DNA of 19,728 nucleotides, taken from assembly GCA_040274765.1 (NCBI GenBank), contig JBEMAY010000060.1, positions 1-19,728 of the forward strand. Reading direction: 5' to 3'. Positions 1 through 8,276 of this stretch are shown one piece after another (the stretch's first letter is position 1; each line of letters opens with the position of its first letter). The position numbers were made by a program, and so were the translations under genes. Origin of the DNA: Psychrobacillus sp040274765 (lineage in GTDB: Bacteria; Bacillota; Bacilli; Bacillales_A; Planococcaceae). The notes under the pieces were generated by a model. The model searched no databases and was not told where the DNA came from. It saw only the letters and a list, made by a program, of their open reading frames with translations.

Positions 1-546
1 CCTTATCAGAAAACTCTGTTGGAATTTAGTATTGAAGCACAAAATTCTTTAAGTGAACGCCAACTTACTCAACTACAAGAAATAAATTGGCTGGAGCAAC
101 AGTATAATTTGATCTTATTAGGTCCTCCAGGAGTGGGAAAAACTCACTTAGCCGTAGGCTTAGGCATCGAGGCAATTAACAAAGGTTATCAAGTTTACTT
201 TGTGACAATGGGAGAATTAATTCAATTACTGAAAACGGAGGAATTTACGCATAAATCACAGGTACAGATGAAACGATTAAGAGCTTCTGATTTAATAATT
301 ATTGATGATTTGATGTATATGGCGATGGATCAACGTGAGGCCAATCTGTTCTTCCAAATGATCAATCATCTTTATGAACAAAGTTCAATTATCTTAACTT
401 CTAATAAGAGTCCAGATCAATGGGGAGAATTAATGGGAGATGAAGGAATTACTACGGCTATTTTAGATCGCCTTTTACATCGTGTGGAGGTAATACACAT
501 GAATGGAGACAGTTATCGGATGAAAAACCGACAGAGTTTGTTTTAA
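1..546 (+). CDS. istB: IstB-like ATP-binding transposition helper, 5' partial
   Basis: Open from base 1 in frame 1, with no start codon in the window; 181 residues are visible against about 250 for a full IstB, so some 65-70 N-terminal residues are missing. A Walker A motif GPPGVGKT lies at visible residues 41-48 and a Walker B stretch LIIIDD at about 98-103, followed by a sensor-like ILTSNKS segment, the standard IstB AAA+ layout. IstB is the ATP-dependent helper that works with the IstA transposase to choose target DNA. A TTG at base 19 could be taken for a start, but homology to the family continues upstream through PYQKTL, so the gene is cut by the window edge rather than truly short. The stop is followed directly by the IS terminal repeats. 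Confidence 0.92.
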   Translation, partial: PYQKTLLEFSIEAQNSLSERQLTQLQEINWLEQQYNLILLGPPGVGKTHLAVGLGIEAINKGYQVYFVTMGELIQLLKTEEFTHKSQVQMKRLRASDLIIIDDLMYMAMDQREANLFFQMINHLYEQSSIILTSNKSPDQWGELMGDEGITTAILDRLLHRVEVIHMNGDSYRMKNRQSLF

Positions 547-602
547 GCAAAAGTGTTCACTCTAAATTAGCAAAAAGTGTTCAATTCTACTTGACGGTTA
601 CA
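547..602 (+). repeat. IS21-type terminal repeats at the right end
   Basis: Two adjacent related copies, GCAAAAGTGTTCA at 547-559 and GCAAAAAGTGTTCA at 570-583, each followed by an AT-rich tail, precede the terminal GACGGTTACA. Tandem partial copies of the terminal motif are typical binding sites at IS21-family ends. The mirror-image left end is not available to confirm the motif. Confidence 0.7.
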
Positions 603-668
603 TTTATAAAACCAAAGTAAAGATCGAGGGAGAACTTTTGAAAAAGCTGCATATTTGTGTGGTTTTTT

Positions 669-697
669 TCATATTTTCTTACGTTGAAACATAATTT
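669..697 (+). promoter_or_regulatory. Candidate sigma-E-type promoter of the SpoVID-like gene
   Basis: TCATATT at 669-675, then a 14-base spacer, then CATAATTT at 690-697. This fits the known mother-cell sigma-E pattern (-35 near ATATT, 13-15 bases, -10 near CATACAAT) quite well. In Bacillus subtilis spoVID is transcribed by sigma-E, so the match is biologically sensible. It is a by-eye match in AT-rich DNA and untested. Confidence 0.5.
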
Positions 698-721
698 GTC
701 CTATATGAAGGAGGATGAAAA

Positions 722-1420
<699 letters not shown>

Positions 1421-1441
<21 letters not shown>

Positions 1442-1612
1442 AAGAAATCCAATAAATGCCAAAAATACTAGCAAGAGAAAATCCCAGGTTGTCGGAATAA
1501 TCAATACACGTACAAGTTGAAAGCAACCGATTGGTATTATAATACCTTTTACGTAAAAACGAGTTCTACGTAACCAGTCGGGCAGTAAATAGGGATTGTA
1601 TCCTCTTTTCAT
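1421..1612 (-). CDS. Small membrane protein, unknown function
   Basis: A 63-residue frame on the minus strand, starting at an ATG (complement of 1610-1612) preceded by a near-perfect AAAGGAGG site eight bases upstream, which is why I accept it despite its size. The N-terminus is polar and basic (MKRGYNPYLLPDWLRRTRFY), followed by two hydrophobic stretches at about residues 22-40 and 43-60. It is therefore likely an integral membrane protein with two short helices and a cytoplasmic basic N-terminus. It overlaps the 3' end of the SpoVID-like gene by 21 bases tail to tail, and its promoter must lie in the divergent region shared with the valS leader. I do not recognise the family. Confidence 0.65.
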
Positions 1613-1641
1613 AATGTTTTCCTCCTTTCACAAGACTATGC

Positions 1642-1671
1642 TTGACGGCATATAATAACATCCTATACAAT
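1642..1671 (+). promoter_or_regulatory. Candidate sigma-A promoter of valS
   Basis: TTGACG at 1642-1647 and TACAAT at 1666-1671, separated by 18 bases. Each box is one mismatch from consensus, and the pair lies immediately upstream of the T-box leader. Confidence 0.6.
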
Positions 1672-1679
1672 AAAAACAA

Positions 1680-1931
1680 CTATATATGGATGCTATGAAT
1701 GGGAAGAGTAAAATGACACGGTTATCTAAAGAAAGGAAACAATTTGCTGAAATGTTTCCGTTAGCCGCCATTTGAAGGTAGCCCAAGAGCAGCTTTTGTG
1801 AACTAACAGTAGCAATTGCCGGTTTGAAGCCGTTATCTAATTGAGAGCGTGATGTGTTATATTGCATCTGCGAATAAAGGTGGTACCGCGAACAAACTCC
1901 TTCGTCCTTTAGTGATGATAGGAGTTTTTTT
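1680..1931 (+). promoter_or_regulatory. T-box riboswitch, valine-tRNA responsive
   Basis: The highly conserved T-box AAGGTGGTACCGCG lies at 1877-1890, followed by TTCGTCCTTT, the usual antiterminator partner. Upstream, GGGAAGAGTA near 1700 and the AGAAAGGAAAC...GCTGAAATGTTTCC hairpin (about 1731-1759) match Stem I with its AG-bulge and distal loop. The specifier region TTGAAGGTAGCCC places a candidate GTA valine codon at 1778-1780. Uncharged tRNA-Val would pair with the specifier and with the T-box bulge, blocking the terminator and permitting valS transcription. The class and target are secure from the motif and gene; the specifier position is my reading of Stem I and not folded by computer. 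Confidence 0.93.
1894..1931 (+). terminator. T-box attenuation terminator
   Basis: AACTCCT (1895-1901) pairs with AGGAGTT (1920-1926), followed by a run of Ts to 1931. It is the alternative structure to the antiterminator of the T-box leader and lies just ahead of the valS ribosome binding site. Confidence 0.88.
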
Positions 1932-1957
1932 ATATTCTTTTTTAAGGAGGAAACGAT

Positions 1958-4600
1958 ATGACAAATGAGACAACAATGTCAACCAAGTATGATCCGCAGT
2001 CAATCGAAAAAGGCCGCTATGAATGGTGGTTAAAAGGTAAATATTTTGAGGCGCATCCAGAAAGTGAAAAGGAGCCATATACAATTGTAATTCCTCCACC
2101 TAACGTAACAGGGAAGCTACATTTAGGCCATGCTTGGGATACAACGCTTCAAGATATTATTATTCGCATGAAGCGTATGCAAGGATATGACGCTCTATGG
2201 CTACCAGGAATGGACCATGCAGGTATTGCTACACAAGCTAAGGTAGAAGAAAAATTACGTGCTGACAATATTTCGCGATATGACCTAGGCCGTGAAAAAT
2301 TCGTGGAAGAAACTTGGAAATGGAAAGAAGAATATGCAGGTCATATTCGTCAGCAATGGTCAAAGCTAGGTCTAGGCTTAGACTATTCTCGTGAGCGCTT
2401 CACTTTGGATGAAGGTCTTTCCAATGCAGTAAAGGAAGTATTTGTTAAGCTTTACAACAAAGGCTTGATTTACCGTGGGGAATACATTATTAACTGGGAT
2501 CCTGCTACAAAAACAGCACTTTCTGATATTGAAGTAATTCATAAAGATATACAGGGTGCATTCTATCATATGCATTACCCACTTGCAGATGGTACTGGTT
2601 CAATCGATGTTGCAACAACACGACCAGAAACAATGCTAGGGGATACAGCAGTTGCAGTACATCCTGAGGATGAACGCTATAAACACTTAATCGGAAAAAT
2701 GGTGAAATTACCGATCGTTGGACGTGAAATTCCAATCGTAGCAGATGATTACGTAGATATGGAGTTTGGTAGTGGAGCAGTTAAAATTACACCTGCACAT
2801 GACCCGAATGACTTTGAAATAGGTAATCGCCATAACTTAGAGAGAATTTTAGTTATGCATGAAGATGGTTCGATGAACAAAAATGCTGCTAAATATGAAG
2901 GAATGGATCGTTTCGAGTGCCGTAAACAAATCGTAAAAGATCTTCAAGACGCAGGTGTTTTATTCAAAATTGAGGAGCATGCACATTCGGTTGGTCACTC
3001 TGAGCGAAGCGGTGCAGTAGTAGAACCTTATCTTTCTACACAATGGTTTGTTAAAATGCAGCCGCTTGCAGAAGAGGCGATTAAGCTTCAAGAATCAGAG
3101 GGTAAGGTAAATTTCGTGCCGGATCGCTTTGAAAAAACGTATTTACGTTGGATGGAAAACATACATGACTGGTGTATCTCTCGTCAGCTTTGGTGGGGAC
3201 ATAGAATTCCAGCATGGTACCATAAAGAAACTGGCGAAGTATACGTTGGACATAAGGCTCCAGCAGACGAAGAAAACTGGAAGCAGGATGAGGATGTACT
3301 AGATACTTGGTTCTCTTCTGCTTTATGGCCTTTCTCAACGCTAGGCTGGCCGGATGTAGAAAATGAAGAGATGAAGAAATATTATCCAACAAATGCCCTT
3401 GTTACAGGTTATGATATTATATTCTTCTGGGTGTCACGTATGATATTCCAAGGTGTAGAATTTACAGGAACTCGTCCATTTGATGATGTATTAATTCATG
3501 GTCTTGTACGTGCAGAGGATGGACGTAAGATGTCTAAATCCCTTGGTAATGGTATCGATCCAATGGATGTTATCGATAAATACGGAGCAGATTCACTACG
3601 CTATTTCCTAAGCACTGGTTCATCTCCAGGGCAAGATCTACGCTTCTCTGTAGAAAAGGTAGAGGCAGTTTGGAACTTTGCCAATAAAATCTGGAATGCA
3701 TCCCGCTTTGCATTGATGAATATGGATGGATTGAAATACGAGGAAATTAATTTAGATGGGAAAAAATCCGTTGCAGATGCTTGGATTCTAACTCGTTTAA
3801 ATGAAACAATCGAGCAAGTAACAAGACTTTCAGAGAAATATGAGTTTGGTGAGGTTGGTCGTGCGCTTTACAACTTTATCTGGGATGATTTCTGTGACTG
3901 GTATATCGAAATGTCTAAGCTTCCACTAAACGGTGAAGACGAAGAAGCGAAGCATATGACTCGCTCTGTTTTAGCATACGTATTAGACAACACGATGCGT
4001 TTGTTGCACCCATTCATGCCTTTCATCACAGAAGAAATTTGGCAAAACCTACCGCATGAAGGTGAATCGATTACGGTGGCTGCATGGCCGACAGTAAATG
4101 AAGAGCTTTCTGATCAAAGCCAAGCATCCAGCATGAAATTACTAGCAGAGATTATTCGCTCTGTTCGTAACATCCGTTCCGAGGTACAAACACCGATGAG
4201 CAAAAAAGTACCGTTATACATCTCTGCTAAAGATGCAGATACACTTGCAGTACTAGAGGCTAATGCTAAATACTTAGAGCGATTCTGTAACCCAGAGCCT
4301 CTAGTAATCGGTCAAGACCTTGATGATCCAGGACAATCGATGTCAGCAGTAGTAACAGGTGCTCTTTTATACCTTCCATTACAAGGCTTAATCGATATTG
4401 ATGCTGAAAAAGCACGCCTGGAAAAAGAATTAGAAAAATGGGCAAAAGAAGTGAAGCTCGTTCAAGGGAAACTATCGAACGAACGCTTCGTATCCAAAGC
4501 TCCTGAAGCAGTAGTAGCGGAAGAGCGTGCAAAAGAACAGGATTACCTGGAAAAGCATGCAACCGTTCTAAAACGTATCGAGGAATTAAATAGCTTGTAA
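1958..4600 (+). CDS. valS: Valyl-tRNA synthetase
   Basis: An 880-residue class I aminoacyl-tRNA synthetase that charges tRNA-Val in the cytoplasm. The HIGH motif is HLGH at residues 55-58, within PPPNVTGKLHLGH; the KMSKS motif is intact at 524-528. The CP1 editing domain is present (TTRPETMLGDTAVAVHP, and later GSGAVKITPAHDPND), as is the WCISRQLWWGHRIPAW segment. The C-terminus has the anticodon-binding domain and a tRNA-arm coiled coil of about 70 residues (EKARLEKELEKWAKEV...). Length is normal for Bacillales. The ATG at 1958 has AAGGAGG at the right distance. Expression is controlled by the T-box leader and ends in a strong terminator, so valS is probably monocistronic. Confidence 0.98.
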   Translation: MTNETTMSTKYDPQSIEKGRYEWWLKGKYFEAHPESEKEPYTIVIPPPNVTGKLHLGHAWDTTLQDIIIRMKRMQGYDALWLPGMDHAGIATQAKVEEKLRADNISRYDLGREKFVEETWKWKEEYAGHIRQQWSKLGLGLDYSRERFTLDEGLSNAVKEVFVKLYNKGLIYRGEYIINWDPATKTALSDIEVIHKDIQGAFYHMHYPLADGTGSIDVATTRPETMLGDTAVAVHPEDERYKHLIGKMVKLPIVGREIPIVADDYVDMEFGSGAVKITPAHDPNDFEIGNRHNLERILVMHEDGSMNKNAAKYEGMDRFECRKQIVKDLQDAGVLFKIEEHAHSVGHSERSGAVVEPYLSTQWFVKMQPLAEEAIKLQESEGKVNFVPDRFEKTYLRWMENIHDWCISRQLWWGHRIPAWYHKETGEVYVGHKAPADEENWKQDEDVLDTWFSSALWPFSTLGWPDVENEEMKKYYPTNALVTGYDIIFFWVSRMIFQGVEFTGTRPFDDVLIHGLVRAEDGRKMSKSLGNGIDPMDVIDKYGADSLRYFLSTGSSPGQDLRFSVEKVEAVWNFANKIWNASRFALMNMDGLKYEEINLDGKKSVADAWILTRLNETIEQVTRLSEKYEFGEVGRALYNFIWDDFCDWYIEMSKLPLNGEDEEAKHMTRSVLAYVLDNTMRLLHPFMPFITEEIWQNLPHEGESITVAAWPTVNEELSDQSQASSMKLLAEIIRSVRNIRSEVQTPMSKKVPLYISAKDADTLAVLEANAKYLERFCNPEPLVIGQDLDDPGQSMSAVVTGALLYLPLQGLIDIDAEKARLEKELEKWAKEVKLVQGKLSNERFVSKAPEAVVAEERAKEQDYLEKHATVLKRIEELNSL

Positions 4601-4612
4601 AACAGCAAGTGC

Positions 4613-4655
4613 AAGTGTAGCCAGTACCGATGAGGTATCTGGCTACACTTTTTTA
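4613..4655 (+). terminator. Intrinsic terminator of valS
   Basis: A perfect 12-base stem, AAGTGTAGCCAG (4613-4624) with CTGGCTACACTT (4639-4650), has a 14-base loop and is followed by a T run. It starts 12 bases after the valS stop codon. Confidence 0.93.
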
Positions 4656-4681
4656 TTGGGAGTGGGTGGAGATAGAGAACC

Positions 4682-5169
4682 TTGCAGAGACGGAATAGAA
4701 TCTTGCAGAGACGGGTTAGAACCTTGCGGAGACGGAGTAGAATCTTGCAGAGACGAGGTAGAACCTTGCAGAGATAAAGAGAAACTTTGCAGAGACGGGG
4801 AAGTGTTGCAAAGATGGGGAAAAGTGTTGCGCGAAAAGTTGGAGGTGTTGCAGAAAAGTGGCAAAGTGTTGCGCGAAAAGCTGGAGGTGTTGCGGGAAAT
4901 AAAAGTGTTGCGGGAAATAGAGAAAGAGTTGCGTAAACGGTTGGAAGTGTTGCAGAAAAGTGGCAAAGTGTTGCGCGAAAAGCTGGAGGTGTTGCTGGAA
5001 ATAAAAGTGTTGCGCGAAATCGAGAGAGTGTTGCACAAACGGTTGGAAGTGTTGCAGAAAAGTGGCAAAGTGTTGCGCGAAAAGCTGGAGATGTTGCGGG
5101 AAATAGAGAAAGAGTTACGCAAATGGCTAAAAGTATTGCAGAAAGTTGGCGAAGTGTTGCGTTATAAAC
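4682..5169. repeat. Minisatellite with 21-bp units and a 102-bp higher-order repeat, between convergent genes
   Basis: About 24 units each begin with TTGC (one TTAC). Units start at 4682, 4703, 4724, 4745, 4766, 4787 (19 bases), 4806, 4827, 4848, 4869, 4890 (18 bases), 4908, 4929, 4950, 4971, 4992 (18 bases), 5010, 5031, 5052, 5073, 5094, 5115, 5136 and 5157; all others are 21 bases. The early units share TTGCAGAGACGG; later units alternate TTGCAGAAAAGTGG, TTGCGCGAAAAGCTGG and TTGCGGGAAATA types. The unit beginning TTGCAGAAAAGTGGCAAAG recurs at 4848, 4950 and 5052, giving a 102-bp super-repeat (21+21+18+21+21). The last copy lacks the 18-base unit. The plus strand is strongly purine-rich. Several frames on both strands are open, but this follows from the multiple-of-three periodicity; no start with a ribosome site is visible. 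Confidence 0.95.
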
Positions 5170-5170
5170 A

Positions 5171-5209
5171 AAAAAAGTACATCAAGCTTAAAGCTCGACG
5201 TACTTTTTT
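5171..5209. terminator. Terminator of the ATP-grasp operon, probably bidirectional
   Basis: AAAAAAGTAC (5171-5180) pairs with GTACTTTTTT (5200-5209), with further partial pairing inside. On the minus strand the stem ends in a T run. The stop codon of the minus-strand gene (5188-5190) lies inside the loop, so the terminator overlaps the end of the coding sequence. A-rich and T-rich flanks would let it act on both strands. Confidence 0.85.
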
Positions 5210-5997
5210 AATTGCACATCAATATAATTCATAATTGGTATAGCGATATCTGTTTGGGTAGTTTGATAAAATGATCTCGCGCCAACTGGATCCTCTAATT
5301 CATTGAAGAGCCATCTGCCATCGGGCAGTAGCAAGAAATCAATTCCCACATAATCACTTTTTATAGCTTTTGCAATCTTAATGACATCTGCTTCTTGAGT
5401 TGAAGAAAGTTCATATTTCTCAACGGTCCCGCCTAGCGTAAAGTTGGATTTAAAGCTATTTGGAGCACCGATTCGTTTAACTGCTCCAACTACCTCTGTT
5501 CCCAGCATAAATACCCTTACATCGGTTGCATTCGTTTCTATATAAGCTTGAGCAATTATGGTCTCAGTCGAAAACTCATTTAGAAATACATTCGCTTCAT
5601 GTTCTTCATCAAAACACTCGACTTGCATTCCACCATGCCCACCCGTAGTCTTCAGTACAACTGGATATTCACGTATGTCTAGAACGTTGTTAATCATATA
5701 GGTTGGAACAGTAGCAATTCCAAGCATTTGAACTAGCTGTATCGCTTTCCATTTGTCGTTCGCAATTACATTAACCTCTGATCGGTTGAACATAGGGATG
5801 CCACGCTGCTCTAATTTTTTGGAAAGCACAGGATTTCTTGCTCGGAAGAAGACAAAGTTACAATCCGGATACTCGGTTTGATTGTCATGTATAACTGTAA
5901 GCGTATGGCCATGACTAGTCGCAGCCTGAATTAGCCGGTTTATAAAGTTTTGGTTTCGCTCAATCTCTTTCCATTCATATATCAGTAAGCCGTTCAT
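5188..5997 (-). CDS. RimK-like ATP-grasp ligase, second gene of pair
   Basis: A 269-residue protein of the RimK/LysX-type ATP-grasp fold, predicted cytosolic. Visible features, in order: an N-terminal alpha/beta pre-ATP-grasp half; the nucleotide-binding lysine strand YPVVLKTTGGHGGMQV with its glycine-rich loop (about residues 110-125); the central TDVRVFMLGTEVVGAVKR strand; SNFTLGGTVEKYEL; and a metal-binding end NELEDPVGARSFYQ. Typical RimK enzymes have an EVN motif there; NELED is a departure. Family members join an amino acid (often glutamate) to a carboxylate using ATP through an acyl-phosphate. The substrate is not predictable here. The start codon overlaps the stop of the upstream gene (ATGA), so the two are translationally coupled. 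Confidence 0.82.
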   Translation of the reverse strand: MNGLLIYEWKEIERNQNFINRLIQAATSHGHTLTVIHDNQTEYPDCNFVFFRARNPVLSKKLEQRGIPMFNRSEVNVIANDKWKAIQLVQMLGIATVPTYMINNVLDIREYPVVLKTTGGHGGMQVECFDEEHEANVFLNEFSTETIIAQAYIETNATDVRVFMLGTEVVGAVKRIGAPNSFKSNFTLGGTVEKYELSSTQEADVIKIAKAIKSDYVGIDFLLLPDGRWLFNELEDPVGARSFYQTTQTDIAIPIMNYIDVQLKKYVEL

Positions 5998-6872
5998 ATA
6001 ACAACAGCACCAATTTCAGATAAAATATAGTCTATCATGGCATCACCTACATTAATCCCGGTTACATTATATATGTTCCGGATATGGGCTACGCCATTAA
6101 CTTCGCACACAAGCGGTTCTTCGTTATCTCCGAACAAAAGATCTACTCCTGCAAATTCAGCATTTAATGCATTAGCTGCTAGTATTGCAACTTCCTTCTG
6201 TCTTTCTGTTAAAACTATTTCAGTGGCTGTTCCGCCATTGGTAATATTAGCTCGGAAATCGGTTGCTGATTGGCGATGCATACAAGCAACGACCTGTCCG
6301 CCTACAACATTTACACGAATATCTCTGCCTCTACTAGATTCGATAAATTGCTGGAAGACATATTCTGTACCTTTTAATTCTTCAACTTTATCAAAAAATT
6401 GCTCTCTTGTATCAATTAGATATACTCGCTGACCGAAGGAACCATGAGCTTCTTTTATAATCATCGGTAATTGAAGTGTTTGAAGGACTTGTTCATAATA
6501 ACCTGTGTGCAAAATAGTGAACTCAGGATATACCTTTGGAGCTATAATTGTCATTGGCATAGGTACATTAGCTTTTGCTAGCTCGAGATATTGGTGTGCT
6601 TTGTTATCGCATATCTCAATTACACTAGGATCATTGAACACTGGGATGCCCGCATTCTTCAGATATTTTGCAAGCAAAATATCTTTATCAAGAAAGACGA
6701 CAAAATCAGGCCTAGTTGATAAGCTTTCATGAACGTTCATTAGAAGCTCATAATTTTTTACTAAAATAGCTTGAATGCCTTTTTTTTCTGCGGCTTCTTT
6801 AAGGAGGAGAGCCTGATCGAGAAACTTATCATGTGTAAGACTACCATTGTAAACGATCCAACAAGTTTGCAT
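5994..6872 (-). CDS. RimK-like ATP-grasp ligase, first gene of pair
   Basis: A 292-residue RimK-type ATP-grasp protein, first gene of a two-gene minus-strand operon. It shows the ATP-binding strand and loop PMIIKEAHGSFGQRVYLI (about residues 135-152), GRDIRVNVVGGQVVACMHRQ, the characteristic DFRANITNGGTA motif shared with RimK, and the metal-binding EVNGVAHIRN near residue 261. It therefore keeps the usual EVN end that its partner lacks. GGAGG lies about ten bases upstream of the ATG (complement of 6870-6872). It is divergent from folC. The reaction is presumably ATP-dependent amino acid ligation; the acceptor is unknown. The partner gene is a clear paralogue, so duplication followed by divergence is likely. 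Confidence 0.85.
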   Translation of the reverse strand: MQTCWIVYNGSLTHDKFLDQALLLKEAAEKKGIQAILVKNYELLMNVHESLSTRPDFVVFLDKDILLAKYLKNAGIPVFNDPSVIEICDNKAHQYLELAKANVPMPMTIIAPKVYPEFTILHTGYYEQVLQTLQLPMIIKEAHGSFGQRVYLIDTREQFFDKVEELKGTEYVFQQFIESSRGRDIRVNVVGGQVVACMHRQSATDFRANITNGGTATEIVLTERQKEVAILAANALNAEFAGVDLLFGDNEEPLVCEVNGVAHIRNIYNVTGINVGDAMIDYILSEIGAVVI

Positions 6873-6896
6873 AATTTAATGACCTCCACGGGTACG

Positions 6897-6905
6897 TGTT
6901 ATAAT
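6897..6905 (+). promoter_or_regulatory. Candidate extended -10 promoter of folC
   Basis: TGTTATAAT forms a perfect -10 with the TG extension, 46 bases before the folC start. No good -35 is visible, as is common with extended -10 promoters. The same TTATAA core read on the minus strand gives TATAAC, so the divergent ATP-grasp operon may use an overlapping site. Confidence 0.5.
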
Positions 6906-6950
6906 GTGTTCACAAGAAGTTTAGCAGAAAAGTAACCAAGACGGAATAGG

Positions 6951-8180
6951 GTGAATGACGTGGAAATAAAAAAATTTAACAATTATAAGATAAAGTGGAA
7001 TATTAATAGTGAAACTATGATTAAACCTGGTTTAGAGAGGATAAAAAAGGCCTTACATTTGCTTGGAAATCCTCAACACAAGCATAAAATAATTCATGTT
7101 GCCGGAACGAATGGGAAAGGCTCTACTATTGCTTTTATGCGAGAGATAGCATCAGAACATGGTATTAAGTACGGGAGCTTCACGTCTCCTTGTTTAATTG
7201 ATGTACACGATCAAATTCTTTTGAATGGTAATCATGTAACTGAGGCTCAAATGGATCACGCTTTTTCCCTACTAGTAGATGTAGGTATTAGTGGATTGCT
7301 TACTGATTTCGAGCTATTAACGGTTATTGCGTTTTTAGTCTTTGCAGAACAAGAGTTAGATGTAGTGTTTATAGAAGCAGGTATGGGGGGGAGATTTGAC
7401 AGCACAAACGTGATTAATCATTCTGTAGCTGTTATACCTAGTATCTCAATAGATCATACTAATTTTCTTGGGGAAACAATAGAAGAAATAAGCTGGCACA
7501 AAGCAGGAATAACAAAGGAACATGGTAAATTGATATTAGGAGAAACTTCTCAGGCTGCAAAAGAAGTTATATGTAAAGAAGTGGCTGATAAAAATGCCGA
7601 TTTGATCGAGATAACAAAACATTTTAAAATTACGGATAACAGTTATAATTATAAAAACTATATATTTGAGCAACTGTACCCGCAAATGCTTGGAGAGCAT
7701 CAGCTTTCCAATATGGCGCTTGCCATTACAGCCATGATTGAAAGTGGCTTTATATTGAAAGAAGAGAAAGTTAAGATAGCCATTAATAATGCCTCACTGC
7801 CGGGTCGAATGGAAAAGTGGAATGATCATGTATACATGGATGGTGCCCACAATCGGGCTAGTATAGATGCACTGGTAGAAACTATCAAAAAGTATTTCTC
7901 CAATGAACGTATCCATTTTATTATAGGAATATTAAGAGATAAGGATTATAAATATATATTAGATAGGTTAGAAGAGGTTGCGACTAGCTTTGAATTCGTA
8001 GATTTTGAACATGAACGTGCGCTAGATGCGACTATCTTATTTAATCACTGTACGAATAGTGACAAAAGTGTAACTAAAGATATCCATTTGATAGACTTAC
8101 ATAGATCCAAAAAAGAAAGTGTGACTATTGTCTCGGGGTCATTGTATCTAATTACGGAATTAAAAGGAATAAACAGTTAA
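6951..8180 (+). CDS. folC: Folylpolyglutamate synthase / dihydrofolate synthase
   Basis: A 409-residue Mur-ligase-family enzyme that adds glutamate to dihydropteroate or to folates in the cytoplasm. The P-loop HVAGTNGKGST is at residues 49-59, followed by SFTSPCLIDVHDQILLNG, VFIEAGMGGRFDSTNVI and SIDHTNFLGETIEEISWHKAGITK, all hallmark FolC segments. The C-terminal domain carries LPGRMEKWNDHVYMDGAHNRAS. Length is near the family norm of about 420-430. It directly follows valS and the ATP-grasp pair, in the order valS-folC seen in Bacillus. The start is uncertain: GTG 6951, or GTG 6960 in the same frame with AGGGTG six bases upstream. No terminator is visible after it. Confidence 0.95.
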   Translation: MNDVEIKKFNNYKIKWNINSETMIKPGLERIKKALHLLGNPQHKHKIIHVAGTNGKGSTIAFMREIASEHGIKYGSFTSPCLIDVHDQILLNGNHVTEAQMDHAFSLLVDVGISGLLTDFELLTVIAFLVFAEQELDVVFIEAGMGGRFDSTNVINHSVAVIPSISIDHTNFLGETIEEISWHKAGITKEHGKLILGETSQAAKEVICKEVADKNADLIEITKHFKITDNSYNYKNYIFEQLYPQMLGEHQLSNMALAITAMIESGFILKEEKVKIAINNASLPGRMEKWNDHVYMDGAHNRASIDALVETIKKYFSNERIHFIIGILRDKDYKYILDRLEEVATSFEFVDFEHERALDATILFNHCTNSDKSVTKDIHLIDLHRSKKESVTIVSGSLYLITELKGINS

Positions 8181-8209
8181 AAGGTAATTTTAATTATTCA
8201 GATTATATA

Positions 8210-8218
8210 TGTTATAAT
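8210..8218 (+). promoter_or_regulatory. Candidate extended -10 promoter of the GGDEF gene
   Basis: TGTTATAAT, identical to the candidate ahead of folC, lies 58 bases before the start codon in the otherwise empty folC-GGDEF gap. No clear -35 box is visible. Confidence 0.45.
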
Positions 8219-8276
8219 CATGATATACAAAAATATGTAAAATTAATAGATAGGTTGAAGGGAGGTCTAAAGGTCT

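Larger units (their letters stand above)
1..602 (+). mobile_element. Right part of an IS21-family insertion sequence (left part outside window)
   Basis: The window opens inside an istB reading frame and the element ends about 56 bases after its stop codon. The end reads ...GACGGTTACA, so the other strand begins TGTAACCGTC; IS21-family ends characteristically start with TG. Just inside the end are two tandem 23-24 base copies sharing GCAAAAGTGTTCA, as expected of the multiple terminal repeats bound by the IS21 transposase. The istA transposase gene and left end are not in the window, so intactness and target duplication cannot be judged. The exact right boundary (602) is inferred from the CA terminus. 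Confidence 0.8.

Noticed and set aside
4682..5169. CRISPR array
   Set aside because: Units are contiguous 18-21 base copies without unique spacers, and no cas genes are nearby.
4643..5234. Three long overlapping open frames on both strands in the repeat block (plus 4656-5234, minus 4643-5122, minus 4716-5036)
   Set aside because: Their openness follows from a repeat whose period is a multiple of three and that lacks stop triplets in several frames. The frames run into the flanking terminators, start with TTG or no ribosome site, and the 19-base unit changes the frame meaning midway. Heptad leucines are a by-product of the 21-base period.
6037..6432. Plus-strand 131-residue frame inside the ATP-grasp gene
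   Set aside because: Antisense shadow of a well-supported gene, with no ribosome site and no recognisable protein features.
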